From Planctomycetota bacterium (GTDB taxonomy: Bacteria > Planctomycetota > J058), in NCBI GenBank assembly GCA_019636275.1, contig JAHBXY010000094.1, forward strand, positions 1-36,129: a stretch of DNA of 36,129 nt. Direction: 5' to 3'. The number at the start of each line of letters is the position of its first letter. Positions within the stretch are counted from its first letter, which is position 1. Below, piece by piece: positions 6,392 to 21,874 of the stretch. Made by a program: the position numbers and the translations under genes. Below the pieces are notes generated by a model that ran no database searches, had not been told where the DNA came from, and worked only from the letters and a program-made list of their open reading frames with translations.

Positions 6392-9300
6392 ATGGGCCTG
6401 CGCGGGAGCGTCCGGGCGTTCAGCCTGGATCAGCTGCTCAACTTCCTGTCCGCCAGCGGACACCGGGGCACGCTCTCGATCTTCCACGAGGACGCGCAGA
6501 AGACCCTGTACCTACATCAGGGCGGGCTGTACTTCGAGCGCTCGAACTGGAGCTTCCGCCTGGGCGACGCGCTCGTGCGCCGGGCCGAGCTCACCCACGA
6601 CCAGCTCGCGCGGGCCGTCGCCGAGCAGGAGCGGAGCGAGGGCGGGGAGCGCCTGGGCGAGGTGCTCGTGCGCCTGGCCTTCGTCACCCCGGAGCGGATC
6701 CTCGCCGCGCGGCGCTTCCAGGTCGAGGAGGAGATCTACGAGCTCTTCGGCTGGCAGGACGCGTTCTTCGAGTTCGCCAAGGACAAGCTGCCGCCCGACT
6801 TCGAGCAGCGCCTCGCGGACCCCGAGGAGTTCCGCTTCGACATCCAGTCGCTGCTCATGGAGGCCGCCCGGCGCCTCGACGAGTGGCAGGCGATCCGCGA
6901 GGCGCTCCCCTCGGAGAAGCGCCTCTTCGTCCTCTCCGAGCGCGAGGGCGCCTGGGAGCGCGCGACGACGTCGCTCGTGACGGCCGGCTCGCGCGTCGTC
7001 ACCCCCGACACGGTGTTCGACGGACGCACGCCGCTGGCCGACCTGGCGCGCGTCCTCGGCCTGTCGCGCTTCGAGGCGCTGGCCCTGGCCACGCGCCTCC
7101 TGCGCGGCGGCGACGTGCGGGGGCTGCAGCGCCACGAGCTCGAGTCGCGCTTCCGCACCGCCCTCGAGGCCGACCTCGACCAGGCCATCGCCCTCTACGA
7201 GTGCGCCCTCGAGTCGCCCGAGTTCGAGGCGCGCGGGCGCTTCCTCGACCGCGTGCTCTTCGGCTGCGCGGCGTTCCGCGAGCGCTCGGCCGTGGAGCGC
7301 CTGCACGTCGACGCGCGGGTCACGGGCAAGCGGGCGTTCGAGATGCTCCTGGCGCTCTTCCGCCAGGGGATCACCTGCGAGTACTCGGCCCGCGAGGAGG
7401 CCCGCTCGCACGTGCTCGGGCTGGCCAAGGGGGCGCTCCTCTGGCGCGTGCCCGAGGGGGCGCAGCCGCCGAACATCCTCAAGCACCTCATGGCGCGGAC
7501 CCCGATCCCCGAGGCCGACCTGGCGCGGGCGCGCGAGCAGCAGCGCGAGACGGGGCGGCCGATCCAGACGCTCCTCGTCGCCGGCGGCCTCGTGACCATG
7601 GACGCGTGGTTCCGCGCCCAGAAGGACGCGCTGCTCGACGAGCTGTTCGGGATCTTCTTCCTCCGGCGCCCCTACGTCGAGGTGAAGACGGGCGACCAGC
7701 GCCAGCAGGGCCACGGCCTCGACATCGAGGTGCCGATGCTCCCCTGGCTCCACGCCGAGGTCATGCGCGAGATCCGGCAGTGGGAGACCATGCTGGGGAC
7801 GATCCCCTCGGTGCGGTCGATCTTCCGCCTCACGCCCAAGGGGGAGAAGTCGGCCGTCGGCCCCGACGACCTGCTCCTGCAGTTCGACGGCCACCGCTCG
7901 CTCGAGGAGGTCCTCAAGGCGCAGCCCCGCTCGCCGCCGGAGTTCTTCGCCTGGGTCTACGAGCGCATCGAGGGCGGACGCCTCGAGGGGATCGCGCCCG
8001 ACGACTACTCGGCGCGGATCGAGGAGGCGGCGCGGGGCGGGCAGCGGGCGGAGGCGATCTCGCACTGCGTGGCGGCGATCGAGTCGGTCCCCGACCCGAC
8101 GCCCTTCCGCGAGCGGCTCAAGGGGCTGCAGGCGATCGCGGCCGAGATCACCATGCAGACGTCGCGGCACGCGCTGCGCGGCGACCTGGCCTCGTTCTCG
8201 CTGCCGGAGGTGCTGCAGAGCTTCTACATGACGAAGCGCTCGGGCACGCTGCGCGTCGAGCTGAAGACGGCGGTCGAGACCCGCTGGCGGCAGCTCTACT
8301 TCGACCGCGGCGAGGTCTACCTGCTCGCGGGCGACCACCAGGAGCTCGCCGACGACGACCTCGTCGACGAGCTGATCGTCGGCGGCAACCTCACCGAGGA
8401 CCAGATCGCGTCGGCCGCCGCCGCGCAGATGAAGGACGAGGTCTACGACATCTTCCTCTGGGACGGCGCCGAGTTCGAGTTCGCCGCCGACCACCTGCCG
8501 CGCGAGTTCACGCAGGCCAGCTCGCGGCGCAAGGTGCGGCTGAACACCTACGGCTTCCTCCTCGAGGCGGTGCGGCGCATCACCGAGTGGGAGGAGGTGC
8601 GCAAGGTCATCCCGTCGGACGACCTCGTGCTCGCCTTCCCCAGCAACGAGGCCAAGCTCAAGGCGATCAGCGGCACGGGCGCCAAGGACCTGCTGCTCCT
8701 GGTCGACGGGCGCCACCCGATCGCCGACCTGGTGCGCATCTCGGGCGTGGCCCGGTTCAAGGCCTTCGTGCAGCTCGCCGAGCTCGTGCGCGAGGGGCTG
8801 CTCAGGGCGGTCGACCTCTCCGAGCGCGAGGCGGCCGACGAGCGGGCGCTGGTCGCCTCGAACCTGCCGACGTCGGGCGTGATCGAGCCCGGCTTCGTCG
8901 GGCAGCTCCAGTTCGTGGGCACGCTGCAGGACATGGCCTCGGCCGGCCTGACGGGCGTCCTGCGCCTCACCGACGGGCGGCGCAGCAAGGAAATGGCGCT
9001 CATCGACGGCGCCCCCTACCGCACGCAGCCCTTCCGCCCGCGCGGCGGCCCCGAGGCCAACGGCACGACCCCGCTGCAGGAGTCGACGCAGGACGCGGCC
9101 GAGGACGTGAGCGAGTGCTTCTCCTGGCAGGGGGCGCGCTTCGAGCTCCTCGTCGGCACCCTCCCGCCGCGCCTGGCCGACGAGGCCGCCCGCGAGGCCC
9201 AGCGGCTCGAGCCCGACGCCTTCTTCGACACCTTCGCCCAGGCGGGCGAGCGCTGGGGCCTCGTGGCCGAGCTCGTCCCGAAGGACAAGACGGTCGGCTT

Positions 9301-9523
9301 CACCAGCGACGACGCGCGCGAGACCGGCCGCCGGCGCGCCGGCGCCCACGGCGAGCTCGTCGACCTGCTCGACGGCACGCGGTCCCCCGAGGACATCGCG
9401 CGCGTCTCCGGCAAGCGCTTCGCCGCCATGAGCTGGATCGCCGGCCTGTTCGAGGACGGGCTCGTCGAGCCCGTCGAGCCGCCGTCGGCGAGCGGCGACG
9501 AGGAGTGGGACATCAGCCTTTGA
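6392..9523 (+). CDS. Large protein with three DUF4388 (PATAN) modules
   Basis: This 1043-residue cytoplasmic protein has no signal peptide or membrane segment. A DUF4388/PATAN module appears three times: about residues 1-135 (starting LRGSVRAFSLDQLL, with GTLSIF and LYLHQGGLYF), about 590-715 (LRGDLASFSLPEVLQSF, with GTLRVEL and LYFDRGEVYLL), and about 832-925 (FVGQLQFVGTLQDM, with GVLRLTDG). Helical linkers rich in Glu and Arg lie between them. PATAN modules are known as adaptor or regulatory domains in two-component, gliding and GTPase signalling of myxobacteria, cyanobacteria and planctomycetes and are not enzymes. The start is fixed by AGGGG at 6383-6387. A kinase gene follows after 39 bases on the same strand, so it probably belongs to the same signalling unit. 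What it binds is unknown. Confidence 0.9.
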   Translation: MGLRGSVRAFSLDQLLNFLSASGHRGTLSIFHEDAQKTLYLHQGGLYFERSNWSFRLGDALVRRAELTHDQLARAVAEQERSEGGERLGEVLVRLAFVTPERILAARRFQVEEEIYELFGWQDAFFEFAKDKLPPDFEQRLADPEEFRFDIQSLLMEAARRLDEWQAIREALPSEKRLFVLSEREGAWERATTSLVTAGSRVVTPDTVFDGRTPLADLARVLGLSRFEALALATRLLRGGDVRGLQRHELESRFRTALEADLDQAIALYECALESPEFEARGRFLDRVLFGCAAFRERSAVERLHVDARVTGKRAFEMLLALFRQGITCEYSAREEARSHVLGLAKGALLWRVPEGAQPPNILKHLMARTPIPEADLARAREQQRETGRPIQTLLVAGGLVTMDAWFRAQKDALLDELFGIFFLRRPYVEVKTGDQRQQGHGLDIEVPMLPWLHAEVMREIRQWETMLGTIPSVRSIFRLTPKGEKSAVGPDDLLLQFDGHRSLEEVLKAQPRSPPEFFAWVYERIEGGRLEGIAPDDYSARIEEAARGGQRAEAISHCVAAIESVPDPTPFRERLKGLQAIAAEITMQTSRHALRGDLASFSLPEVLQSFYMTKRSGTLRVELKTAVETRWRQLYFDRGEVYLLAGDHQELADDDLVDELIVGGNLTEDQIASAAAAQMKDEVYDIFLWDGAEFEFAADHLPREFTQASSRRKVRLNTYGFLLEAVRRITEWEEVRKVIPSDDLVLAFPSNEAKLKAISGTGAKDLLLLVDGRHPIADLVRISGVARFKAFVQLAELVREGLLRAVDLSEREAADERALVASNLPTSGVIEPGFVGQLQFVGTLQDMASAGLTGVLRLTDGRRSKEMALIDGAPYRTQPFRPRGGPEANGTTPLQESTQDAAEDVSECFSWQGARFELLVGTLPPRLADEAAREAQRLEPDAFFDTFAQAGERWGLVAELVPKDKTVGFTSDDARETGRRRAGAHGELVDLLDGTRSPEDIARVSGKRFAAMSWIAGLFEDGLVEPVEPPSASGDEEWDISL

Positions 9524-9548
9524 CGCGCGTCGGCCCGACGCGATGCGG

Positions 9549-9554
9549 TATGCT
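9549..9554 (+). promoter_or_regulatory. TATGCT -10-like box nine bases before the kinase-fusion start
   Basis: TATGCT ends at 9554 and the ATG is at 9563, with no Shine-Dalgarno between. A transcript from here would have a leader of only about two bases. The kinase may therefore have its own promoter besides reading from the upstream gene. Confidence 0.4.
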
Positions 9555-9562
9555 CCTGCCCC

Positions 9563-13105
<3,543 letters not shown>

Positions 13106-13106
13106 G

Positions 13107-13132
13107 CCGGGGCGCGCTACCCCCGCGCCCGG
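13107..13132. terminator. Possible terminator hairpin between the convergent kinase and waaA genes
   Basis: CCGGGGCGC and GCGCCCGG can pair with one bulged G around a loop of nine bases, at the 11-base junction of two convergent genes. There is no T-run, so this is only a candidate. Confidence 0.3.
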
Positions 13133-14445
13133 GCGTGACCGTGACGCGGGCGGCGCCGCTCCTCGAGCAGGCGCCGGATCACCGCCACCGTGCGGGCGGT
13201 GGCGCCGCGCGCGGCGAGCAGCGCCTGGCGGCCGCGCTCGCCCATGGCGCGGGCGGCCTCGGGGCGCTCGAGGAGCTCGCCCAGGGCGCGCTCGAGCTCG
13301 GCCTCGCCCGCGATGAGCCGCGCGCCGCCGGCGACGAGCAGGCGCTCGACGGGCTCGATGAAGTTCTCGTAGCTGGGGCCGAACGCCGTCGGCTTGCCCA
13401 GGAGCGCCGGCTCGAGCATGTTCTGCCCGCCGTGCGGGATGAGGCTCCCGCCGACGAACACGACGTCCGCCGCCGCGTAGAGGCGCCCCAGCTCGCCGAT
13501 CGTGTCGACGAGGAGCACCGCGCCCGGCGGCAGGGGCGCGCCGCCGCCGGCCCGCAGCCGCTCCGTCCGGCGCACCGGCTGCTCGCCCAGCTCCGTGATC
13601 AGCCGGCGCACCTCGTCGGTGCGCTCGGTGTGCCGCGGCACGAGCACGAGGCGCAGCCCCGGCAGGCGCGCGCGCAGCCCCTGGTAGGCGAGGAGCAGCG
13701 CCCGCTCCTCGCCCGGGTGGGTCGAGCCGCCGATGATCACGGCCTCGCCCTCGCCGACGCCCATGTCCCTGCGCACCGCCGCGCCGTCGGCGTCGGCGGC
13801 GACGCGGAGCTGGTCGTACTTCATGGACCCGGTGATGTGGATCTGCCGGGCCGGGATCCCCAGGCGGCGGAACCGCTCGGCGTAGGTCTCGTCCTGCACG
13901 CAGAAGCGGCCGATCTTGCCGATCGGGTCGAACAGCCAGCGGCGCACGAGGCGGTAGCCGCGGTAGCTCTTCTCGCTGATGCGGCCGTTGACGAGGGCCA
14001 CCGGCACGCGGCGGCGCCAGGCCTCGCCCAGGAAGTTGGGCCAGATCTCCAGCTCCACCAGCACGACGAGGTCGGGGCGGATCGCGTCGAAGCAGCGCCG
14101 CACCGAGAACGACAGGTCGAGGGGGTAGTAGAAGACCCGCCGGTCGGGGTAGCCGCGCCGCGCGACCTCCTGGCCCGTGCCGGTGGTCGTCGAGAGGACG
14201 ACCTCGTAGCCGGGGAGCTCGCGCTCGAGCGCGTCGATCAGCGGCGCCGCGGCGCGGATCTCGCCCACCGAGACGCCGTGGATCCAGATGCACGGGCGCT
14301 GCCCCTGGCGCGGCGGGCAGCGCCCGAGCCGCTCGGAGAGCCCGGCCAGGTGCCGCCGCCCCCGGGCGGGGGCGACCTTCCAGGCGATCCACGGCCAGGC
14401 GAGCTGCAGGACGCCGTAGTAGGCGAAGTCGACGATCGTGGGCAC
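13117..14445 (-). CDS. waaA: 3-deoxy-D-manno-octulosonic acid (Kdo) transferase
   Basis: This 442-residue enzyme is WaaA/KdtA, which moves Kdo from CMP-Kdo onto the lipid A precursor at the inner membrane. It has an N-terminal membrane anchor (about residues 6-24, FAYYGVLQLAWPWIAWK). The family hallmark IWIHGVSVGEI follows, with the catalytic glutamate at E62. Further on are STTTGTG, LVELEIWPN, NGRISEKSYRGY, ITGSMKYD, GGSTHPGEE and the GT-B C-terminal motif GGSLIPHGGQNMLEPA. The length is typical. I chose the GTG at 14445 because it starts just before the membrane anchor. It has no Shine-Dalgarno but follows a TATGCT box. The presence of waaA argues for an LPS-containing outer membrane. Confidence 0.93.
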   Translation of the reverse strand: MPTIVDFAYYGVLQLAWPWIAWKVAPARGRRHLAGLSERLGRCPPRQGQRPCIWIHGVSVGEIRAAAPLIDALERELPGYEVVLSTTTGTGQEVARRGYPDRRVFYYPLDLSFSVRRCFDAIRPDLVVLVELEIWPNFLGEAWRRRVPVALVNGRISEKSYRGYRLVRRWLFDPIGKIGRFCVQDETYAERFRRLGIPARQIHITGSMKYDQLRVAADADGAAVRRDMGVGEGEAVIIGGSTHPGEERALLLAYQGLRARLPGLRLVLVPRHTERTDEVRRLITELGEQPVRRTERLRAGGGAPLPPGAVLLVDTIGELGRLYAAADVVFVGGSLIPHGGQNMLEPALLGKPTAFGPSYENFIEPVERLLVAGGARLIAGEAELERALGELLERPEAARAMGERGRQALLAARGATARTVAVIRRLLEERRRPRHGHARARG

Positions 14446-14454
14446 CGCCGTCCG

Positions 14455-14460
14455 AGCATA
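14455..14460 (-). promoter_or_regulatory. TATGCT -10-like box before waaA
   Basis: TATGCT on the minus strand ends ten bases before the GTG start at 14445, leaving room for a leader of about three bases. No ribosome binding site is visible. Confidence 0.4.
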
Positions 14461-14511
14461 GTCGAAGGTGCGGCGGACCGGCGCGCCGGAGCGCGGCCCG
14501 GCAGCCGGCGC

Positions 14512-14517
14512 TATGCT
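14512..14517 (+). promoter_or_regulatory. TATGCT -10-like box before the DUF4870 gene
   Basis: TATGCT ends 25 bases before the ATG at 14542, and a GGAGG ribosome binding site (14531-14535) lies between, so this promoter would give an ordinary short leader. No convincing -35 box is seen. Confidence 0.4.
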
Positions 14518-14541
14518 GCCCACCACGCAGGGAGGTGTCGC

Positions 14542-14883
14542 ATGGAGATGAACCAGGAGGCGCGCACGTGGGGGATGGTCGCCCATCTCTCCACGTTCGC
14601 CGGCTACGTCATCCCCTTCGGGAACGTCGTCGGGCCGCTGGTGGTGCTGACCGCCAAGAAGGAGCACCCCTTCGTCACGGACCAGGCGAAGGAGGCGCTC
14701 AACTTCCAGATCACGATCCTCCTCCTGTCGATGGTCTGCATCGTCCTGGTCTTCGTGATCATCGGGATCTTCCTGCTCATGGCCCTGCTGCTGTTCGACC
14801 TCATCGTCACCGTCATGGCCTGCCTGGCGGCGAACCGGGGCGAGGCCTACCGCTACCCGTTCAGCCTGCGCCTCGTGAAGTGA
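14542..14883 (+). CDS. Small DUF4870 (Tic20-like) membrane protein
   Basis: This 113-residue protein has the DUF4870 pattern: a conserved start RTWGMVAHLSTFAGYVIPFGN, a short loop, KKEHPFVTDQAKEALNFQ, then two adjacent membrane segments (about residues 54-95) and a final AYRYPFSLRLVK. Three or four helices in the inner membrane are expected. The function of the family is unknown. The start is set by GGAGG six bases upstream. The gene stands alone between waaA, which is divergent, and the methyltransferase gene, whose stop lies 10 bases beyond its own stop on the other strand. Confidence 0.9.
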   Translation: MEMNQEARTWGMVAHLSTFAGYVIPFGNVVGPLVVLTAKKEHPFVTDQAKEALNFQITILLLSMVCIVLVFVIIGIFLLMALLLFDLIVTVMACLAANRGEAYRYPFSLRLVK

Positions 14884-14893
14884 CCGGGGCGCG

Positions 14894-16545
14894 TCAGCCC
14901 ACCAGCAGGGCGGCGCGCCCGAACCAGGCGAGCGTCCGGTCTACGACGCCGGCGAGGAGCGCGTCGCGCTCGGCCGGGTCGACGATCGGGCGGTCGCCGT
15001 CGGCCAGCGTGAGGTCGCCGGCGGCGGCGCGAGCGGCGAGCTCGGCGACGAGCGCCGGGCGGTCGCGCGAGCCGTCGAGCGCGGCGAGCAGCAGGCGCTC
15101 GTGCGGCTCGAGCGGCACGGCCTGGTGGAGGACGTTGACGACCTCGTGGCCGCCGGCCGCCCGCCAGCGGGCCAGGGGGGTGGCGGCGGGGCGCTCGCCC
15201 GGCGCCGCGACGAAGGCGGGCGGCTCGAGCCACAGGTCGACCAGGCCGCGCATGGCGGCGACGAGCAGGTGCTCGGCGACGATCGGCTCGTCCTCGGGCG
15301 TCGGGGCCCCGGCCGGCCAGCCCGCCTCGGCCGCGCGCGCGCGGGCGCGCGTGACCCGAAGCCCGTCTGTCCAGCTCGGGCGCAGGCCAGCGCTCGGCCG
15401 GAGGCGCAGCGGGCGCGGGCCAGCGGGTGGCGCGTCCGCAGCTCGCCCGGCGGGGCGTCGCCGCGGCCGCTCGCGCCCTCGTCGGGCTCGGCGCGGAACG
15501 CCTCGTGCGCGCCAGCGGGGAGGTCGGGCCAGGCCTCGGGGCGGCGGTAGCGCGCGACGACCGACAGGCCGGACAGCCGCTCGGGGCCGACCTGGCGGTC
15601 GACCTCGGCGCCGGCCGGCACGAACAGCGCGCGGCGGAAGCCGCGGCCCACGAGCTCGTCGAGGAGCTGCTCGCGCTCGAGCGGGTCGCGCGCCAGCCGG
15701 TCGAAGAGCTTCAGCCGCTCCGGGTCGAGGTGGTTCGACGGGAAGGTCGCCGGCAGGTCGGCGTCGGCGAGGTACTGCAGCCCCCGCGCCGCGGCGGCCC
15801 GCGCCAGCGCGTGGAACCACTGCGGGTGGTTCTCCTCGGCCAGGAGCTCGTGGCGCACCCACGCGTCCGAGCTCCGGCGCACCAGGTCGCGCGTGGCCCG
15901 CAGCTGCTCGGCGGTGGCGGGCGGCGCGACCTCCGCCAGGGCCTCGACCGTGGCCCGCGCCACGCGCACGCGGGTCGCCGGGTCGGGCGCCCCGGCGGTG
16001 CGCCGCGTGAGCAGCTCGCGCAGGGCCAGGAGCGAGTAGCTCCCCGGCAGGACCGACACGCCCAGGTAGGCGACGCCCTGCGGCCGGAGCGTGGCGGCGA
16101 TCACCTCGAGCAGGGCCGCCTGGAGCGGCGGCGGGACCCACGCGTAGAGGCCGTGCGCGACCACGTAGTCGAACGTGCCCAGGGCCGCCGCCTCGCGCAG
16201 GTCCATGACCTCGAGGCGCAGGTTCGTGGCCCCGAGCGCGCGCGCCGCCGCGCGGCCGGCCTCGACCTGCGCGGGCGAGATGTCGATCCCGACCACCTCG
16301 GCCCCGGGGTGGGCCAGCGCCGTGGCCAGGAGGTTGCCGCCGTCGCTGCAGCCGACCTCCAGCACCCGGCAGCGCGACGGCGGCGCGGGCGACAGGCCGA
16401 ACAGGCGCGCGACGACCGCCAGGCGGTCGGGCTGCGTCACGGCGCGGGGCAGGCTGGGGTAGGGCAGGGCGTCGTACGCCATGGCCGAGGTGCTGGCTGG
16501 GTCGCTCACGCGGGGGATCGGAGCACGACCGGCCGCGGAGAGCAA
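14894..16545 (-). pseudogene. SAM-dependent methyltransferase with PKMT/MethyTransf_Reg domain, frameshifted
   Basis: The 5' part, from 16545 to about 15400, encodes a class I methyltransferase (motif I VLEVGCSDGGN, then GIDISPAQVEAG) followed by the regulatory region typical of the PKMT family (HELLAEENHPQWFH, LQYLADADLPAT, FDRLARDPLEREQLLDELVGR). After ELRTRHPLARA the reading frame loses family-like sequence, and the continuation (EDEPIVAEHLL, VNVLHQAVPLEPHERLLLAAL) is in the next frame and ends at 14894. One missing base between about 15350 and 15420 would join the two halves into a protein of about 550 residues, a normal length. The cause may be a real mutation or an assembly error. The start is taken as TTG at 16545 because GGAGG lies five bases upstream, just after the metallopeptidase stop. 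GTG 16509 and ATG 16482 are alternatives. Natural substrates of the family are uncertain. Confidence 0.8.
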
Positions 16546-16558
16546 CGCCTCCTCCGGG

Positions 16559-17829
16559 TCACCGGCCCTCGGCCGCCTCAGCAGCCGCCTCGACGCCCGG
16601 GGCGGGCACCTCGTGCAGGAGCGCCACGGGCGCGATCGCGGCGAGGACCTCGCCGGAGGGCGCCTCGACGACGACGGCGCCGCGCGGGCCGTGGAGGGCG
16701 CACAGCGAGGAGAGCGACGGGGGGAGGGCGCGGGCGCGGCGGCGGTAGAGGTCGACGAACTCGCGCGCGTCGGCGGGCGTGTCGAACTGGAGCGCCCAGG
16801 CGAGCGCGAGGGCGCCGCCGGGGCCCTGGTAGACGCGGTAGGCGTCGCCGCCCCAGCCGGCCGCGCCGCGGTCGGCCTCGGCGCGGTCGACGGCCGGCGC
16901 CTGCCGCAGGAGCACGCGCAGGAGGGCCTCGCCGAGCGTGTCCTCGGCGACGAGCGACCAGCCGGGCGGCGGCGCGCCCGCGCCGAGGACCACGCGGACC
17001 GGCGGCTCGTCGGCGCGGTACTTCGCCGGGTGGAGCACCTGCTCGGTCGAGCGCGGGGGGCGCGACCAGACCTGCTCGCGGGCGGCCCCGAGCGACTGGA
17101 GGAGGCGCAGGCCGCCCAGGTAGGGGAAGAGGAGGCCCTCGACGACCACCGGCGGCGCGCCCTCGAGGTCGCCGAGGTCGTCGTCGAGCATGGCCGGGTC
17201 GACCTCGAGCGCGTCGAGGTCGACGCCCGGGACGCCCGCGAACATGGCCGCGAGGCCGAAGTAGGTCGCGTCGCCCTCGACCACGGCCCGCCGGGCGAGC
17301 GCCGCGTCGGCGCCGGCCGCGCCCTCGAGGAAGCGCTCCAGGTCGTGGCGCCGGTCCTGCAGGGCGTGCACCACCTCGTGGCAGACGACGAACTCCTGCT
17401 CGAGGTCGCGCTCGAGCAGCCACGAGGCCAGCCGCGCCTGCCCCGAGGCCCGCGGCCGCTCGACGAGGTAGAAGGTCTTCGTGCGCGGGTCGTAGTGGGC
17501 CGCCACCTGGCGCAGGACGAGCTCGGCCAGCCGCTCGGCGTCGAACCCCGGCTCGACCAGGCCGAAGGCGCGCCAGGTCGTGAGCTGGACCTCGGTGTCG
17601 CTCGCGACCTCGGCGATCGCCGCGCGCAGGCGCGCGCGCTGCTGCTCGTCGGTGAGCAGCTCCCAGCGGAGCGGCGCGTCGCCGAGCGCGATGCCGCGCG
17701 CCGCGGCGGTCCGCCCGATCAGGCGCTCGAGGTAGGCCTCGTCGACCCGCCCCTCGTCGATCACCCGGGGGTAGCTGCAGCCCTGGCCGACGGCGACGAG
17801 GGCCAGCGTCGCCAGGGCGGCGGCCGCCC

Positions 17830-17857
<28 letters not shown>
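16559..17857 (-). CDS. Putative exported zinc metallopeptidase-like protein (HExxH)
   Basis: This protein of about 432 residues starts at GTG 17857, 28 bases inside the end of secA, and begins with a positively charged stretch and a hydrophobic segment (ALATLALVAVGQGC) that looks like an export signal. The cysteine at about residue 27 may make it a lipoprotein, although the lipobox is imperfect. Near the middle is the zinc-protease motif HEVVHALQD followed about 30 residues later by EGDATYFGL, a pair seen in bacterial proteins annotated as putative metallopeptidases. I cannot assign a family or substrate. The secA overlap indicates co-translation with secA. The methyltransferase gene begins 14 bases downstream. 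An alternative start further inside would remove the signal, so the upstream GTG is preferred. Confidence 0.75.
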
Positions 17858-20904
<3,047 letters not shown>

Positions 20905-20962
20905 GGGACGCTCCCACCGGCGGCCCGGGCGGGTCGCGGCTGTGTGTCGAGAGGATCGGACG

Positions 20963-20968
20963 AGCATA
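20963..20968 (-). promoter_or_regulatory. TATGCT -10-like box before secA
   Basis: TATGCT on the minus strand lies 59 bases before the TTG start of secA. Transcription from it would begin downstream of the alternative ATG at 20967, which supports the TTG start. Confidence 0.4.
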
Positions 20969-20976
20969 ACCCGGGG

Positions 20977-21026
20977 CCGCGCGGGCGGGGCGCGGACCCC
21001 GTGGGGCGGGCGGTCAGCCCGCGCGG
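20977..21026 (-). terminator. Possible hairpin after the helix-turn-helix gene
   Basis: CCGCGCGGGC (20977-20986) and GCCCGCGCGG (21017-21026) are perfect 10-base inverted repeats around a 30-base loop. They lie just after the stop of the upstream gene and before the secA promoter. No T-run follows. Confidence 0.3.
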
Positions 21027-21054
21027 TCCCACGTGGGCGTCAGCCCGCGCGATC
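21013..21054 (-). repeat. 16-base direct repeat duplicating the end of a gene
   Basis: The sequence at 21039-21054, covering the last codons and stop of the helix-turn-helix gene, is repeated with one mismatch at 21013-21028, a period of 26 bases. It looks like a small tandem duplication of the gene end. Confidence 0.75.
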
Positions 21055-21813
21055 GAGGAGGGCCCGCTCGAGGGCGTCCCAGAACGGCCGGCGGGCGGCC
21101 TCGGGCACGTCGCGCAGGGCCTCGGCGGCGAGCTGGCCGAGGCGCGCCTTGGCGCGGCTGAGCGTGGGCGCCGACAGGCCGTGCCGGCGGGCGACGGCGC
21201 CGGCGGTCCCCGAGCCGCCGTCGACCAGGAGGTCGTGGAGCGCGGCCATGGCCCGGTCGTCGAGGCCGTCGCGCAGGCGGGCGGCGACGCCCCGCGCCGC
21301 CTCCTCGGCCTCGAGCGCCTCGACGGCGGGCGCCGCCTCGGGCTCGCCGAGCTGCGCGGGCAGGGCCTGGTGCTTGACCCGGGCGCGCTTCTCGCGCCGG
21401 CTCCGCGCCCAGGCGGCCTGCCGCAGCCGGTGCTCGGCCAGGGCGCCGGCGAGGGCCAGGAGCTCGCGGACGGCGTCGCGCCTGGCCTCGGCCAGGGCCT
21501 CCGCGTCGCCGTCGTCGGAGGTGGCCCGGCGAAACAGCGCCCGCAGGCGCACGGCGGCCAGGCGCAGGCGGTCGTCGCGGGCGGCCTCGGCCAGCCAGGC
21601 GGCGCGCGTGCGCTCGAGGTCCAGGAGGACGTCGCCGAGCAGCTCGAGCTCGTCGGGGTCGGGCTCGCCCTCGTCGTCGGCCACGGCCGCCAGCGCCTCG
21701 GCGAGGGCCGGCAGGTCGAGGTCGGTCGGCGCGCCCGGGGCCACGGCGCCGGCCCAGTCGGTCAGCCAACGGTGTGCGGGCGCGTTCACGGTCCTGGTCG
21801 CCTCCGGGGCCAC
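21040..21813 (-). CDS. Uncharacterised protein with a C-terminal helix-turn-helix (sigma-region-4-like)
   Basis: This protein of about 257 residues is mostly alpha-helical and rich in Ala, Arg, Glu and Leu, with no signal peptide. The C-terminal part (LDDRAMAALHDLL, then GTAGAVARRHGLSAPTLSRAKARLGQLA) has the length and pattern of a helix-turn-helix that in sigma factors recognises -35 elements. The N-terminal half does not show a recognisable sigma region 2, so I do not call it a sigma factor. It could be a transcription regulator. GTG at 21813 has a G-rich run upstream, and GTG at 21789 is a second possible start. The gene lies between lspA and secA on the same strand. A hairpin separates it from lspA. 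Confidence 0.7.
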   Translation of the reverse strand: MAPEATRTVNAPAHRWLTDWAGAVAPGAPTDLDLPALAEALAAVADDEGEPDPDELELLGDVLLDLERTRAAWLAEAARDDRLRLAAVRLRALFRRATSDDGDAEALAEARRDAVRELLALAGALAEHRLRQAAWARSRREKRARVKHQALPAQLGEPEAAPAVEALEAEEAARGVAARLRDGLDDRAMAALHDLLVDGGSGTAGAVARRHGLSAPTLSRAKARLGQLAAEALRDVPEAARRPFWDALERALLDRAG

Positions 21814-21843
21814 TCGCCCCCCACCCCTGGGGACGGCGGCGAA

Positions 21844-21864
21844 GCGCGTCGTTTCACGACGCGC
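21844..21864 (-). terminator. Terminator-like hairpin after lspA
   Basis: GCGCGTCGT and ACGACGCGC form a perfect 9-bp stem with a 3-base loop, starting 10 bases after the lspA stop. Only a weak T stretch follows, so it may act as a terminator or only as an mRNA end structure. Confidence 0.5.
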
Positions 21865-21874
21865 CGCGTCAGCT

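Noticed and set aside
15350..15420. Programmed -1 frameshift in the methyltransferase
   Set aside because: I see no slippery heptamer with a following structure. A sequencing error or mutation is simpler.
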